Position numbers and translations under genes: made by a program. Positions 1 through 11,699 of a DNA stretch of 64,000 nucleotides are shown one piece after another. Numbering within the stretch: the first letter of the stretch is position 1; every line of letters begins with the position of its first letter. This DNA is from Cinnamomum chago (lineage: Eukaryota > Streptophyta > Magnoliopsida > Laurales > Lauraceae): assembly GCA_038049695.1 (NCBI GenBank), contig CP142458.1, positions 59,305,501 through 59,369,500 on the forward strand, in the 5' to 3' direction. Under the pieces are notes generated by a model. That model made no database searches and was not told where the DNA came from. It saw only the letters and a list, made by a program, of their open reading frames with translations.

Positions 1-264
1 CCATCGATCAACCAGATTCCTCAAACTCTCCTCCAGGCTGACGACTTAAAAACAGTTTTCGAATACTGAGGGCCCCCCAAGCTGCGTGGTTGGGGTCGAG
101 CTGCCCATATTCTGCTTGGATATGAAAGGTCCTATGACAGCTTCCTAGCTGTCCCACCTTGGCATATCCCTAGGGAACCAGCCCAATGCTCACTTCGGAG
201 GAAAGTCTTTGCTGTGAAAGCGCCGAGGGATTCCGGTTGAGGCAGGACAGCCAGTACCCAATCC

Positions 265-1353
265 TTGGGCTCCCAGAAATCCTCTGGTCCATCACCCTCC
301 ACTGAACAAAGTCCTTCTGATCGGAAACAGAGTCTCAGGAGATCAGCTCCATCTAGCGCTTCCTCTTCCCCTCGTTCCAAACAAGTTCCCGTAATAGAGG
401 TTTCAGACGGCTCTTCTTCTTCGGACCCAGACAGGCTATCTTCTACTATGTCCATGCACAAGGCAAAGGATTTACTCTGTAACCTCGGGGACCTTCCCTG
501 CCCTGAGGTAGAAAAAGCTCCTCCTCTGGTCCCCTTCTCGTCTCTGGGCAAAAGGCCCGCGACTGATCCCTCACTCGACCTTGGTCCGAGGAAGTCGAAA
601 GGTAAGTCTTCGACAAGGTCGGTTGATGATCCCGAATCCTTCTCTGCTTGGTTGGAAGACTCCTTACCTCTTCTTCCTTCTCAACCGAGCTCTCTTTTCG
701 AGCATAAGGGCTCGCCAAGCACACTCCCTGGGTCTTAGTCTCTTTCGGGTGAGGGAGCTCAGACTCTTTGTCGGTGATGTTCCAGCTAGGCAAGTCCGTC
801 CTTCTACCCTCGGATATGGGGTTACATGGGGCTTTATCCGACTAGGATCTGGTGTCTTCCAGCGTTCAACATTGCCTCTTGGTCAGTTTATTCTGCCTAC
901 TTCGTTACTTCTGACTACATTGTGTTTCAGTTTCCGCTCTAACTGCTTTCCATTATTGTTTCTCAAGGGCTTCAAAAGTGGTTTGTTATTTCGGATTGCC
1001 TGGAGAAAAGCCGGAAATAGATAGAAAGTCTCGAGATGGAGCTGGTGGCAACTAAAGCTGCTCGGCGACTAGCAGAGGCCTCTGCCTCAAATTCCTCCAA
1101 GGCTTTGAGCCTTGTGGAAGCTAAGGTTGCTGCAGCCACCAGTCGCCTAGTCGCCAATGAGATGGAACTTGAAGCCCTTCGTGGCAAGCTCGCCGAGATG
1201 CAGGTGACTGTGGAGCAAGCGAAGGACACCGCCTTTGAAGAGGTTGAGGCGATGTATTTTGGTCAGGTGGAGCAGATGAAGGCCATTGTATTTAAGCGTG
1301 GGTACGACATAGGCCTTAGTGATGCCGAGGTCCCAAGAGATTCTCCTATCTGA
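265..1353 (+). pseudogene. Antisense ORF of the Tat element (coiled-coil protein), interrupted
   Basis: Two plus-strand blocks, 265-738 and 1036-1353, lie antisense to the retrotransposon between integrase and the missing 3' LTR. The first is Ser/Pro-rich and probably disordered. The second is an Ala/Glu-rich likely coiled coil (start MELVATKAARRLAEAS) ending in a conserved-looking tail (YDIGLSDAEVPRDSPI). Between them the frame is broken. A spliced form is possible, because a pyrimidine-rich stretch ending in cag near 930 looks like an acceptor, but I could not identify a matching donor. Tat elements are known to carry such antisense ORFs of unknown function. No enzymatic motif is visible. 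The 5' end may extend left of the window. Confidence 0.55.
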
Positions 1354-2100
1354 CCAACCACAGCCTGCCGAGATTCCTGCTCCTGATCCTGTTGAGAGGC
1401 CGAGCTCGCCTGTGGCCATGGACACTGATGCCTCTCCCAATGTCGACCCTGTTATATCTACCTCCGATGTTTCGAAAATTGTTTGAAGAATTGTTGAATG
1501 TTTGATAAAGTACTGAACTTTGCCCCTTCTTTTGTTATGATTTGGAAGGTTGCCCAACCTGTGGGCCGATTGTTGTATTTACCTCTCTTTCTTTCTCTAT
1601 AAATATGTCTTTTGTGCTCTGAACGTTCAACTCTAGTTTATTTCCACTTTTTCTTTCCACATGGTTCATGCCTACTGCCACTGTCGGCCTTTGCCGAGCT
1701 TCCCTCAGCCCGGTGTTTGTGTCGTCACGCCAAACATCGGTTAAGGGAAGATCAGTGCAGCATACCTATTTTGGGACTTTCCCAGTTAGGATTTTTTTTC
1801 CTTCGGTACAAAGTAGTGAGCTGGCTACTATCCTTAACTTTCAAGCTTTGGCCTTATTTAGGCGCGGTTGTCCTGATAGGGTCTAGTCTCTACTGCAGTT
1901 CCCCGCTCTATTGAATCTTATGGATTGGTTCCTTGGTACAAGGTTATAAAGCATTCCGCATAAAATTTCAGACAATCCATAAAATAACCTGCATAAATTC
2001 TTAAGATTTGCACATGTTTTTGATACATTGTTATAAGTAAACCTGCACAAACCAGATCCAAGGCACAAAAGTAAACAACTACTTAAATAAAAAACAAACC
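1354..2100. other. Tat element 3' region without recognised gene
   Basis: Between the antisense ORF and the end of integrase there are only short chance ORFs. A TATA-like stretch (ctataaatatg) sits near 1599, but I see no coding sequence attached to it. It is part of the retrotransposon's 3' untranslated region. Confidence 0.6.
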
Positions 2101-2535
2101 TTAAAAATAAAACTTCTTTAAATTTGCTGCGTTCCAAGGTCTTTGCAGTGCTTTCCATTCCAATGTCTCCAAGCGATATGCCCCCGTTCTTCCTGCAGAA
2201 GTTACTCTATAAGGTCCTTCCCAACTTGGTCCTAATTTGCCATGATCTGGGTTTCTGGTGCCAGGAAGCACCGTCCTCAGGACCAAGTCTCCAACTTGAA
2301 AGGTTCTCACTTTGACTTTCTTCTGAAAACTTTGCGTCAGCTGCTACTGGTAGGCCGCCAGTTTAATTAGCGCCCGCTCCCTTCGTTCCTCGACCATATC
2401 GAGTTGCTCGGCAATCCTTTCTTTGTTTCTTTCATGGTCATACGTCTCTGTCCTCATGGTCGGCAGTCCAACCTCCAAAGGAATTACGGCTTGCATCCCA
2501 TACACCAAGGAAAATGGGGTCTCCCCGATGGACCT
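2101..2535 (-). pseudogene. Integrase C-terminal end of the Tat element (distal piece)
   Basis: The minus strand encodes the end of a Ty3 integrase. The reading starts at the insertion point with RSIGETPFSLVYGMQAVIP, the conserved block after the catalytic core, and finishes with FQVGDLVLRTVLP ... LGPSWEGPYRV ... LKKFYF, the GPY/F-type C-terminal domain. It is the direct continuation of the piece ending near 11700 (WAYRTTPRR), separated from it by the inserted Tekay element. Joining both sides gives the usual family order, which shows that the Tekay element inserted here rather than the two pieces being separate fragments. Confidence 0.85.
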
Positions 2536-5500
2536 TGTAACGCCCTAATTCCGGATACCGAGAAAGTCGTCAAAATATCCGAAGTTGGCGTGCTACTTCC
2601 CGGAAAATCTGAAAACTTCCAAGATCATAGGTCCGCAGTGAGGTCCATTTTAAAACTTTTTAAAAGATATAAGATCAACAGTTAATAATGCGGAAGCATG
2701 TGAATATAGCGGAAGCAATGATAAGGTATCATAAATTTGTAGCAAATATAGCAGGGCTGAAATCTAGCCTAAAGTGTCAAAGTTATAAAGGATTATTACA
2801 ACTTTTTACCCTGCTCACTACAAGAGTCACTCAAAATCCCAAAATAACAAGAACTCTCACACCCCAGGTGCCGGCTCTCTAACTTCCAGCTCGATCTCAT
2901 GGTCTGTTGGTCCCCATCTGTAGTCTCCTACTACGGGTGCCTCAACTAGCACGAGCGCGCCGTCCTCGGGATCGAGGTCGAAACCTAAGCACCAAGAATG
3001 GGTCAGATCTAATGATCTGGCAAGTCACAGTATACAAGTAACATATGATATATGTATAAAAAAGAGTAAAGACAACTACACAGTTAAAGAGAATATCAAG
3101 ATACATGATCTAGGCAGTTAAGCAAGATAAGCATTTAGAATCAGGATAAACATAATATCTAGTATAACACAATATGGCACATTCACATAGCTGGATACCG
3201 CAGGATTTTATGCCGCGGCCCTCCCATACTGGACACAGTCATGGCGGGGAATCTCACCAGTGCTGGGGAATGACTAGCCCCACAAATCACACTCAACAGT
3301 CTCATCACACTCATTACTTGGGGAGACTGGATTCAGCATCACATCATCCGTCTAAAACATAGCTCATCATGATAGCTCACTCACACTCATAAATAACTCC
3401 TACCAGTGATGATTAGTCCAAAGGTCGAGCTTAATACAATTGAGTGAATGTCTATGCCGACTCGAGGAAACATTAAAGGTTTGTGTCTGTCTAGGCTTTG
3501 CCTTGCATGAACAAGGTCCTAACAAAGTTTCTAAGAGGTCCAAGTGTCAATTCAGTCCATGGAACACATCCAAGTCCAAGTCCACTCGTTGGATCCATAT
3601 CAAGGCCCATCAGGTACATGGCCTGGTCTAAAACAGTCCAAACGAGGTAACAAGTCTATTTCCAATGATGAACAGTACATACTCATCCAAAATGAGTTAT
3701 AAATCCAATATAATCCACCTATCCAATCTATGGATATACACATCCATACTTAGGCCATTAAAGGGCCCGCCTAGCCACAGACACGGGTTAGTGTTCTCCC
3801 AATCACACCTCTAAGTAATCCTAGGTTCAGGTCATCTATTTTCCATTTAATTAACATTTATAAGCTATAGTAAGGACATAAGAGTGATAGTAACATGATA
3901 AGTGAAGTAAGAACTCCAAGTACAAGAATCAACAGGGAAATATCAATAATCCAACCTAGGTAATGGTCCACATTCGGGTCCGGGTTTATCTCAGGTAATT
4001 TGATCTCTAAATGGAGTCTCAGATGCCAATGGATACTGTGTTTGGTGTTCCAGAACTTACGGGCATCATTTACAACGTTTAAGGATTGAATTATCGTAGA
4101 TTATTCAACGAAGACCCTACTTGGTGGTCCCCACGAGTCAAGGTTGAGTCACACCATTGACTCGTACTTGGCACATCAATAGAAGTCCATTTGGATGGTC
4201 AATGGGCCTCACAAACGATCACAACCTCAAAATGTGAAAACTGAAAAATCACTGTATGCGGTGTCCTCGGTCGACCCGGCACAGGGTCAACTGAATCCAC
4301 TGGTTTGACATGATGTTGACTCCCAGGTCAACCTTTGCGCAGTGTGCTCGGTCGACCTCCTGGCCTGGTTGGTTGACCGAGTACTCTGGAAAAGTAGGGT
4401 CAAGTACTTGGCATGCAAGGTCTTGATCTCAGGAATTCCACGTGTGTCCGGTCGACCTCCTTGCCTGGGCGGTCGACCGCACATACTGAAATCCTGCATG
4501 AATTAGATGTCCCAGCTCTCAGTCCAAATCCTAAGTTCCTTTGTGTCCGGTTGACCTGGAACAAGTCAGGTCGACCGCACACACTGAATTCTGGGTCTGA
4601 GGCAAAAATCCTACTCTCTATTATTTTCTGCAGAACCCGTGTCCTCGGTCGACCCGGCACAAGGCTCGGTCGACTGAGTACACAAGACTGAGAAACCTGC
4701 AGAAAATAACTGGGACTGATTTCTTTCCAATTGCAGTGTCTTCGGTCGACCCCCTACAGGTAGGTCGACCGAGTACACGTAGCCTGCAGAATTTTCAGGA
4801 TTCAGGATTTCTTCTCCTTCAATTCAATTTTCCATCAAACTCATCCAAATCTCGTCCAAACATCACAAGACCATCATAAAACATGAAAAACACTTCAATA
4901 CACAACCATCCATCATCAAACGGGCGATCGATCTTTCAAATGAGAGAACTCATCCATCAATGGCCATAAATCCGTAAAACTAAGCTCAAATGGTAGATCT
5001 AACATAACTACAACAATTGAATTAAAATTACAGAATCAAAAGAAGAAAAAACATGTATTCTATGCTAAATAAGTATATTGCACTTGCCTTGATCAAATTG
5101 TAAGATTGTAGAGAGAGAAAAGAGAAATCCAAGCTATAAAATAAAATCCAAAGCTTCTATAGTCTCAAACACACAAACCAACCCCAAAATTCAGATCTAG
5201 AGAGATCTCTAACTCTTACACCCACATCCACAAGAGAATTGCTATAAGGAAGGAGATTTAGAGAGAGAAAAGAAGAAATCTAAGGAAATAGAACTAGATG
5301 AAGAAGAATACCTTGATTGGAACGAATGAAAGAGATTAGCAAGAAGAAAGGGCTCCTTAAGATAGATAGTGGCTGTAGCTTGTAGTAGATGATTTTTTTT
5401 TCTTGTTTGGGTGCTAGATCTAGGGCTTTAGAGAGAGAGAGAGAGAAGAGATGGGAGAATTGGAGGGAAAATGAGAGATAGAATTGGAGGGAAATGAAAC

Positions 5501-5889
5501 AGGAAATTGTAGCTAGAGTATGGGATTTGGGATGAGTGTAGTATATATAGGTTGGGGTTTGGGCTAGGTACAAGAATGCCCTTCTAGTTAACATGGGATT
5601 AGGGTTAGAGTCATGGGTAGTTTGGTCTTTAGGTGGGAATCTAAAAGCTTCTCAAGTGGATTAGCCCCTATAGTAAATACTAATTACTAATTAGGGCCTC
5701 TAACCAATTAACTAACTCAAAAATTATAAAAGACATCCTATTAACTCTATAATTTACAATAAATGCCTAATTAGGAAAAAATACCTATCTACCCTTACTA
5801 ATCCCTAATAAATAGTATGATTAGATACTATAGGCTATTAAATAGTATTCAATTCAAAAGTGAGGGTCCACAAGGGGTGGGGCCTCACA
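2536..5889 (-). repeat. 3' LTR of the Tekay-type element (3.35 kb)
   Basis: In plus coordinates it runs from tgtaacgccc to ggggcctcaca, giving TG...CA termini. A purine-rich stretch (GAAGGAGGGAGTGA on the minus strand, just right of 5889) fits a polypurine tract. A TATA box for minus-strand transcription lies at 5542-5549 (tatatata). About 0.75-1.3 kb downstream of it, at 4260-4790, sits an array of hairpin-forming GGTCGACC units (see findings). It is similar over much of its length to the solo LTR at 6508-9588, for example the gcggccctcccatact block at 3214 and 7208. Confidence 0.88.
4265..4785. repeat. Array of GGTCGACC hairpin units in Tekay LTR 1
   Basis: About six units are spaced roughly 80-110 bp apart. 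Each has a left arm resembling gtgtnctcggtcgacc and, 10-16 bases later, a right arm resembling ggtcgaccgagtacac, so each unit could fold into a stem of up to about 16 bp. Arms are degenerate in some units (ggttgacc, ggtcgact). The corresponding array occurs in LTR 2 at 8244-8725. Confidence 0.8.
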
Positions 5890-6507
5890 TCACTCCCTCC
5901 TTCAGAACATTTGGTCCCCAAATGTAAAAACAAAGTAAGAATGTACCTGCAGTAGCTGTTCCTTAGTGTCGATGACAACAACTGGTCTGGCGACATATGA
6001 AGCGTCTGATTGATTGTCGAGTGGCTGGTAATATAGAATATGTGTAGGATCCTGTACATACTTCTTCAACATAGAGACATGAAAAACATCGTGCACTCCT
6101 GATAACTCTGGTGGTAGCTGGAGCTTATAGGCGACATCTCTAATCCTGGACCTGATCTCGAATGGTCCAACATATCTTCGCGCTAACTTACCATTCTCAC
6201 CGAATCTAAGGGTGCCTCTGGTTGGGGAAACTTTCAAGAATACTTTATCTCCCTTTTGAAACTCGAGAGGTCCGCGCCGGTTATCTGCATAGCTCTTCTG
6301 TCGGCTGCAGCTGATCTTCAAGTTCTCGACTATCTGCTGAACCTTCTCGCTGGTGTCACTGACTATGGATGGTCCATGAAAACTCTTGACACAAACTTCT
6401 TCCCAACAGACTAGGGTTTTGCATCTCCTTCCGTACAGAGCCTTGAACGGTGCCATCGATGCTCGAATGGTAACTATTGTTGTAGGCAAACTCGCAAAGT
6501 GACAAGG
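5890..6507 (-). pseudogene. Tekay integrase C-terminal part (distal piece)
   Basis: Minus-strand coding begins at the solo LTR junction with SLCEFAYNNSYHSSI, then APFKALYGRRCKT, GDKVFLKVSPTRGTLRFG, GPFEIRSRI, and VHDVFHVSMLKKYV, the usual end of a Ty3 integrase. After that comes RPVVVIDTKEQL, which in Tekay elements leads into a chromodomain, but the typical chromodomain core is lost here. The frame continues exactly from the piece ending at 9589 (LDYKENWKDSL) once the LTR and one copy of CAAGG are removed. This shows that the insertion itself, and not an older frameshift, broke the gene at this place. Confidence 0.85.
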
Positions 6508-9500
6508 TGTAACGCCCCAATTCTGGATATCGAGAAAATCGTCGGAATACTCGAAGTTGGCGCGTTACTTTCCAGAAAATCCGAGAACTTCCAAGATCGT
6601 AAGCCCGTAGTGAGGTCCAATTTAAAACTTTTGAACAATATACTATCAATGGTTAAATTGCGGAAGCATAACAAGTAAAGCGGTAGCAATTTGGTATCAA
6701 TATATATATATATATATATATATCAAGTAAGAGCGGAACAGTAGTCTAGTTTAAAAGTATCAGTTGTTAAGAACCAAAGTTAATTAAATGTTTGATTGCT
6801 ACCCGGCTCACTACAAAATTCGCTCAAAAGCCCAAACAAAGTAAGACTCACAAACCCCTGGTAACGGCTCTCCACCCTCCGGCTTGACATTGGGGTCGGC
6901 CGGGCCCCAAACGTAATCTCCGACGACAGGCGCTTCTACAAGCGCAAGCGCGTCCTCCGCGAACTCTTGGTCAAGGCCTAAGCACCAAAGATGGGTCAGA
7001 TCTAAAGATCTGACAAATCACAGTATATAAGTAACATATGATATATATATCAAAGGAGTAGAGACATGTATATAATTTAAAGAATAACGAGGTAAATGAT
7101 CTAGGCAGTTGAGCAAAATAAACAAATAGAATCATGATAATAAACAACATCTAATCTAATGCAAAATGGCACATTCACACGAGCTGGACACCGCAGGATA
7201 TTATGTCGCGGCCCTCCCATACTGAACACAGTTGTAGCGGGGAATCTCACCAGTGCTGGGGATTACTAACCCCGCAAATCACTCAACAATCTCATACACT
7301 CATCACTCAAAGACCGGACTCGGCATCACACCGTCCTCATCATGATAACTCCTCAACACTCATAAATAGCTCCTACCGGGGATGATCAGTGCACAGGCTG
7401 AGCTTAAATCAACCGAGTGAATGTCTATGCCAACTCAAGAAAATTATAAGGGTCTGTGTCTGTTTAGGCTTTGCCTTGCGTGAACAAGGTCCTAACCAAG
7501 TCTTTAAGAGGTTCAAATATCAACTAGTCGATGGATTACAATTCAAGTCCAAGCCCACTCGTTGGATCCATACCAAGGCCCATCAAATACATGGCCTAGT
7601 CTAAATCAGTCCAAACGAGGTATCAATCCATTTCTACTGATAATCAACTCATTCTCAACCATCATGAGTTATAAGACTAATAAAATCCACCTCTCCAATT
7701 CTAAGGATACACATATCCATACTTAGGCCATAAAAGGGCCCGCCTAGCCACAAACACGGGTCAGTGTTCTTCAAATCATACTATCGGTCACTTCTAAGAT
7801 ATCCTAGGTTTAGGTCATCCATTTCCATTTAATTAACAGTTAAAAGCTACACTAAGGATATAAGAGTGACAGTAAATAAGAGAGGTGAAGTATGAACTTC
7901 AGTAAGAGAATCAACAGGGAAAATAACAACAGTCCAATCCTAGGTATGGACCACATTCAGGTCCAGGTCCATTTCAGGTAATTTGATTTCTAAATGGAGT
8001 CTCAGATGCCAAAGGATACTGTGTTTGGTGCTCTTGAGGTTACGGGCATCATTGACAACTTTTAGGGATCGAATCATCTTAGATTAAACAACCAAAACCC
8101 TAATTGGTGGTCCCCACGAGTCAAGGTTAGCTACACCGTTGACTCAGGCTTGGCACATCAATAAATGTCCATTTGGATGGTCAATGGGCCCCACGGATGA
8201 TCACAACTCCAAACTACTGAAAACTGGAAAATCACTGATGCCAGTGTGTTCGGTCGACCTGGCACACTGGGGATTGACTCCTAGGTTGACCTAGTGTGCA
8301 GTGTGCTCGGTCGACCTGGCTGCAGGTCGGTCGACCGAGTGCACTGCCTGGCAGGCATGTTTCAATCTCAGGGAAATTCCTGGTGTTCTTGTCGACCTGC
8401 TAGCCTGGGAGGTCGACCGCATACACAGAAAATCCTGGAAAATGATGTCCCAGCTCTCAGCCTATTTTCCTGCAAATCCTGTGTGCTCGGTCGACCTGGA
8501 GCAGAGCTCGGTCGACCTTGCACACTGGGTGTTTGATCCTGAGGGAAAAACCAGTTCCCAGTTGTTTTCTGCAAAAATCAATGTGCTCGGTTGACCTGGA
8601 GCAGGGCTCGGTCGACCGAGTACACTGGACTGTCATTTCTGCTGGAAAATAACTGAGAGCTGTTTTCTCTCAGTTTTCAGTGTGCCCGGTCGACCGGGCT
8701 GCAGGTCGGTCGACCGGGTACACGCAGACCTGCAGAAAAACCAAGATTTCTGGGTTTTCTCTCTTCAACCCATTTTTCCACCAAATCACCTCCAATCTTT
8801 CCCAAACATCACTAAACCAACGTAAAACATAGAAATACTCCAATGCACCACCATCCAACTTCAAAAAGGGGCCATTGATCTTCCAAATGGATAAAAACCC
8901 ATCCATCAATGCCACAAATCCATCTATGCTAAGCTCAAGGTAAAACTAGCACATGTTATTGATTGAATTGAGAAATACAGAATCAAATAAATAGAAACAT
9001 ACAACCTATGTTAAGTAAGTATATTGAACTTGCCTTTGAGAATTGAGAGATTGTAGAGAGAGAAGAGAAGAAAGAGTGAGCCAATCCAATGAAGAAGATG
9101 ATATAACAACTCCTAGGTCTTTCCCAGCACAAGAACCAGCGCAACACTTAGGTTTAGAAGAGAAATGAGAGAGGAAATGGAGAAGAAATGAGAGAGTGAA
9201 TAGTTGCTAGGGCTGCCTTGGGAATAGTGCTGGATTTATAGGGTTTGGGGGTTGGCTAAGGACTGAAATGCCCTTTGAGGTTGTATAGAATTAGGGTTAG
9301 GGTTGAGGGCAAATAGGTCTTTAGGTGGGAAGGTTCTAGAATAGATTTTTATGAATACCCCCCTATGGTAACCACTATTAACAAGCTATGACCTCCAACC
9401 CACTACTAACCCTAGAAATTGCAAAAGACTCCCAAAACCCTAATACTAATACAACTACACTAATCTAACTCAACTTAGGAAAATATAACTACCCTTACTA

Positions 9501-9588
9501 ACCTCTAATTAGGATAATTAGCTAATAATTAATATTAAATAGTATTCAAAAATTCAATTAGAGGGCCCACAAGGGGTGGGGCCTTACA
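6508..9588 (-). mobile_element. Solo LTR inserted in integrase of the same Tekay family
   Basis: Termini are tgtaacgcccc and ggggccttaca in plus coordinates, matching the ends of LTR 2536-5889. It is flanked by a perfect 5-bp target duplication, caagg at 6503-6507 and 9589-9593. No internal retrotransposon sequence is attached, so it is a solo LTR left by LTR-LTR recombination of a second insertion. A TATA-like box (atttata, 9234-9240) and the hairpin array (8244-8725) sit in the same relative places as in LTR 1. A (TA)n run lies at 6701-6724. Confidence 0.93.
8244..8725. repeat. Array of GGTCGACC hairpin units in Tekay LTR 2
   Basis: About six units, the clearest reading gtgtgctcggtcgacc, a 10-14 base spacer, then ggtcgaccgagtgcac or close variants. 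The overall unit order matches the array in LTR 1, but spacer and flanking sequence have diverged while the palindromic arms stay recognisable. Confidence 0.8.
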
Positions 9589-10260
9589 CAAGGAATCTTT
9601 CCAGTTCTCTTTGTAGTCCAAGACACAAGCTCTCAACATGTCCTCTAGTGTCTGGTCGGTGCGCTCGGTCTGCCCATCTGTCTGAGGATGATAAGCGGTG
9701 GTGAAACTCAATTTGGTGCCTAAAGCTTGCTGTAGACTCTCCCAAAAATGTGAAGTGAAACGCGGGTCTCTGTCCGAAACAATCGAAGCTGGAACACTGT
9801 GCAAGGAAATAATCATGTCCATATACAACTTAGCAAGGACGTCGAGTCCTGTTCTCATCGAAACTGGCAAGAAATGAGCTGACTTAGTCAATCGGTCTAC
9901 AATAACCCATATGCCGTCGTGGCGCCTCCTAGTAGCTGGAAGTCCTACGATGAAGTCCATGGTAATATGCTCCCACTTCCACCGGGGTATGTCAAGCTAG
10001 TGAAGTAATCCTGACGGCTTCTGATGTTCGATTTTGATCTGCTAACACGTCAACCATTTGAAGACATTGCCTGCGATCTCTTTCTTCATGTTGTTCCACT
10101 AGTAGTAGCTCATCAGGTTTTGGTACATTTTGGTGCTGTCGGGGTAGATCGAATATCTGCTATGGTGCGTATTTGCTAGGATCTCGTCCTTCAGCTCCTG
10201 AATATGTAGCACGCACAATCTGTCCTGATAGTAGAGCACTCCACCAATCAGTCTGAGCTC
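9589..10260 (-). pseudogene. Tekay integrase N-terminal and core piece
   Basis: The best block is 9960-9589 on the minus strand: MDFIVGLPATRRRHDGIWVI, VDRLTKSAHFLPV, then SIVSDRDPRFTSHFWESLQ and the TAYHPQTDGQTERTDQTLEDMLRA region, the catalytic core of a Ty3 integrase (D...D...E arrangement). Upstream, 9961-10260 still carries decayed sequence of the zinc-binding N-terminal domain, but with stops. The piece ends at the solo LTR after KENWKDSL. Confidence 0.85.
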
Positions 10261-10266
10261 TGGCCT

Positions 10267-11675
10267 CTAGTCAATCTGTTCGATCATCCTGACAAGCTGG
10301 GGATTGTTGCGTTGACTATCCTTGACCTTTCCTAGTAACTCTGGTTCCCATGCGGACATGGTAGCAAAAATGACTCTGTTGCTGAGCGACTGAAACTGGA
10401 CATCTAAGTCACTAAAGACATCGGTCCACACACCCTCTGCTGCTAGAAAACTGACGAGGGCGGTCTTCCTGCTCAAAGCATCTGCTACGACATTCGCCTT
10501 ACCCGGATGGTATTTGATAGGAAAGTCGTAATCCTTGATGTACTCCATCTATCTATTCTACCGGTTGTTGAGGTCGCTCTGAGTGAACATGTACAACAAG
10601 TTTCGATGGTTTGAATGCACTTCGAATTTCTCACCATAGAGATAGTGCCGCCATAATTTCAATGCAAAAACGATCGTTGCTAGCTCCAAGTCGTGCGTAG
10701 CATACTTCTTCTGATGTTCTTTCAGCTGGCGTGATTCATAGGCAATGACCTTCCCTTCCTGCATCAAGACACAACCTAGACTGGTCACCGAAGCATCGAT
10801 GAAGACTACAAATCCACCATTACCGGTAGGTAAAAACAAGATCGGTGCTGTCGTCACTCTCTCCTTCAGTTCCTGGAAGCTGTTCTCTCAAGCATCTGAC
10901 CTACGAATGGTACATCTTTCGCATCAACTTGGTCAACGGTGTTGAAATCGTGGAGAAGCTCTTGACGAATCTGCGATAGTAGCCTGCTAAGCCAAGAAAA
11001 CTTCGGATCTCCGTGACATTTTTCGGTCTCGTCCAATTCACCACTGCTTCTATCTTTGCTGGGTCCACTGCTAGTCCGTCCTTGGAGATGATATGCTCGA
11101 GGAAAACCACTTGTTCTAACCAGAACTCGCACTTGCTAAGCTTCGCGTACAACTGGTTGTCGCGCAACAACTATAAAGATGTCCTCAAATGCTGCTCGTG
11201 CTCCTCTCTGGACTTGGAATAGACGAACACATCGTCGATGAACACAATTGTGAAGCCGTCGAGGTACGGAGCGGAGATCTTGTTCATCAGGGACATGAAC
11301 ACTACTGGTGCATTTGTCAATCCGAACGGCATCACAAGGAACTCATAGTGGCCATAGCGTGTACGGAACGCTATCTTCTGCACATCCTGCTCTCTAACTC
11401 GCAACTGATCGTATCTCGATCTCAAATCTATCTTTGAAAAGTATTGAGCACCCTGAAGCTGGTGAAAAAGCTCGTTGATTCGGGGAAGAGAATACTTGTT
11501 CTTCACTGTTGCCTGGTTCAGCTGCTGGTAGTCGATGCACATCCTCATCGATCCATCCTTCTTCTTCACAAAAAGCACTGGTGCACCCCACGGCGACATG
11601 CTCGGTCTGATGAAGCCTTTGTCTAGCAACTCCTCCAACCGGGTCTTCAACTCTCGTAGCTCTCCTTGGAGTTGT
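10267..11675 (-). pseudogene. Tekay reverse transcriptase and RNase H, decayed
   Basis: Minus strand. RT starts near 11675 with [20 protein letters not shown] and [20 protein letters not shown], passes [13 protein letters not shown] and the fingers/palm block [20 protein letters not shown], and reaches the catalytic FIDDVFVYS motif (normally Y/F-x-DD). A frame break follows near 11171, then 11170-10901 continues with [19 protein letters not shown] and [20 protein letters not shown]. RNase H is at 10857-10558 ([15 protein letters not shown]) and 10548-10267, ending in HPGKANVVADALSR. Multiple breaks make it non-functional. Confidence 0.87.
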
Positions 11676-11699
11676 TCGGTAAGCCCATAAGACGCTTGG

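Larger units (their letters stand above)
2536..11675 (-). mobile_element. Tekay/Del-type Ty3 retrotransposon, 5'-truncated, inserted in the Tat integrase
   Basis: On the minus strand it holds RT, RNase H and integrase (about 11675 down to 5890, interrupted by a solo LTR) and then one long LTR (5889-2536) starting TGTGAGGCC and ending GGCGTTACA. Gag, protease, primer-binding site and the 5' LTR are missing. The right junction near 11675 joins the Tat integrase (RTTPRR) directly to the start of the RT domain ([18 protein letters not shown]). That end is therefore a deletion breakpoint and no target duplication is expected. Integrase and RT sequence suggest the chromovirus Tekay/Del branch. The body carries stops and a 3-kb insertion and cannot be active. 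Confidence 0.85.

Noticed and set aside
4265..8725. CRISPR-like array of regularly spaced short repeats
   Set aside because: The repeats are paired inverted arms inside LTRs of a plant retrotransposon, with spacing and spacers that are related between the two LTRs. No cas genes and no prokaryotic context.
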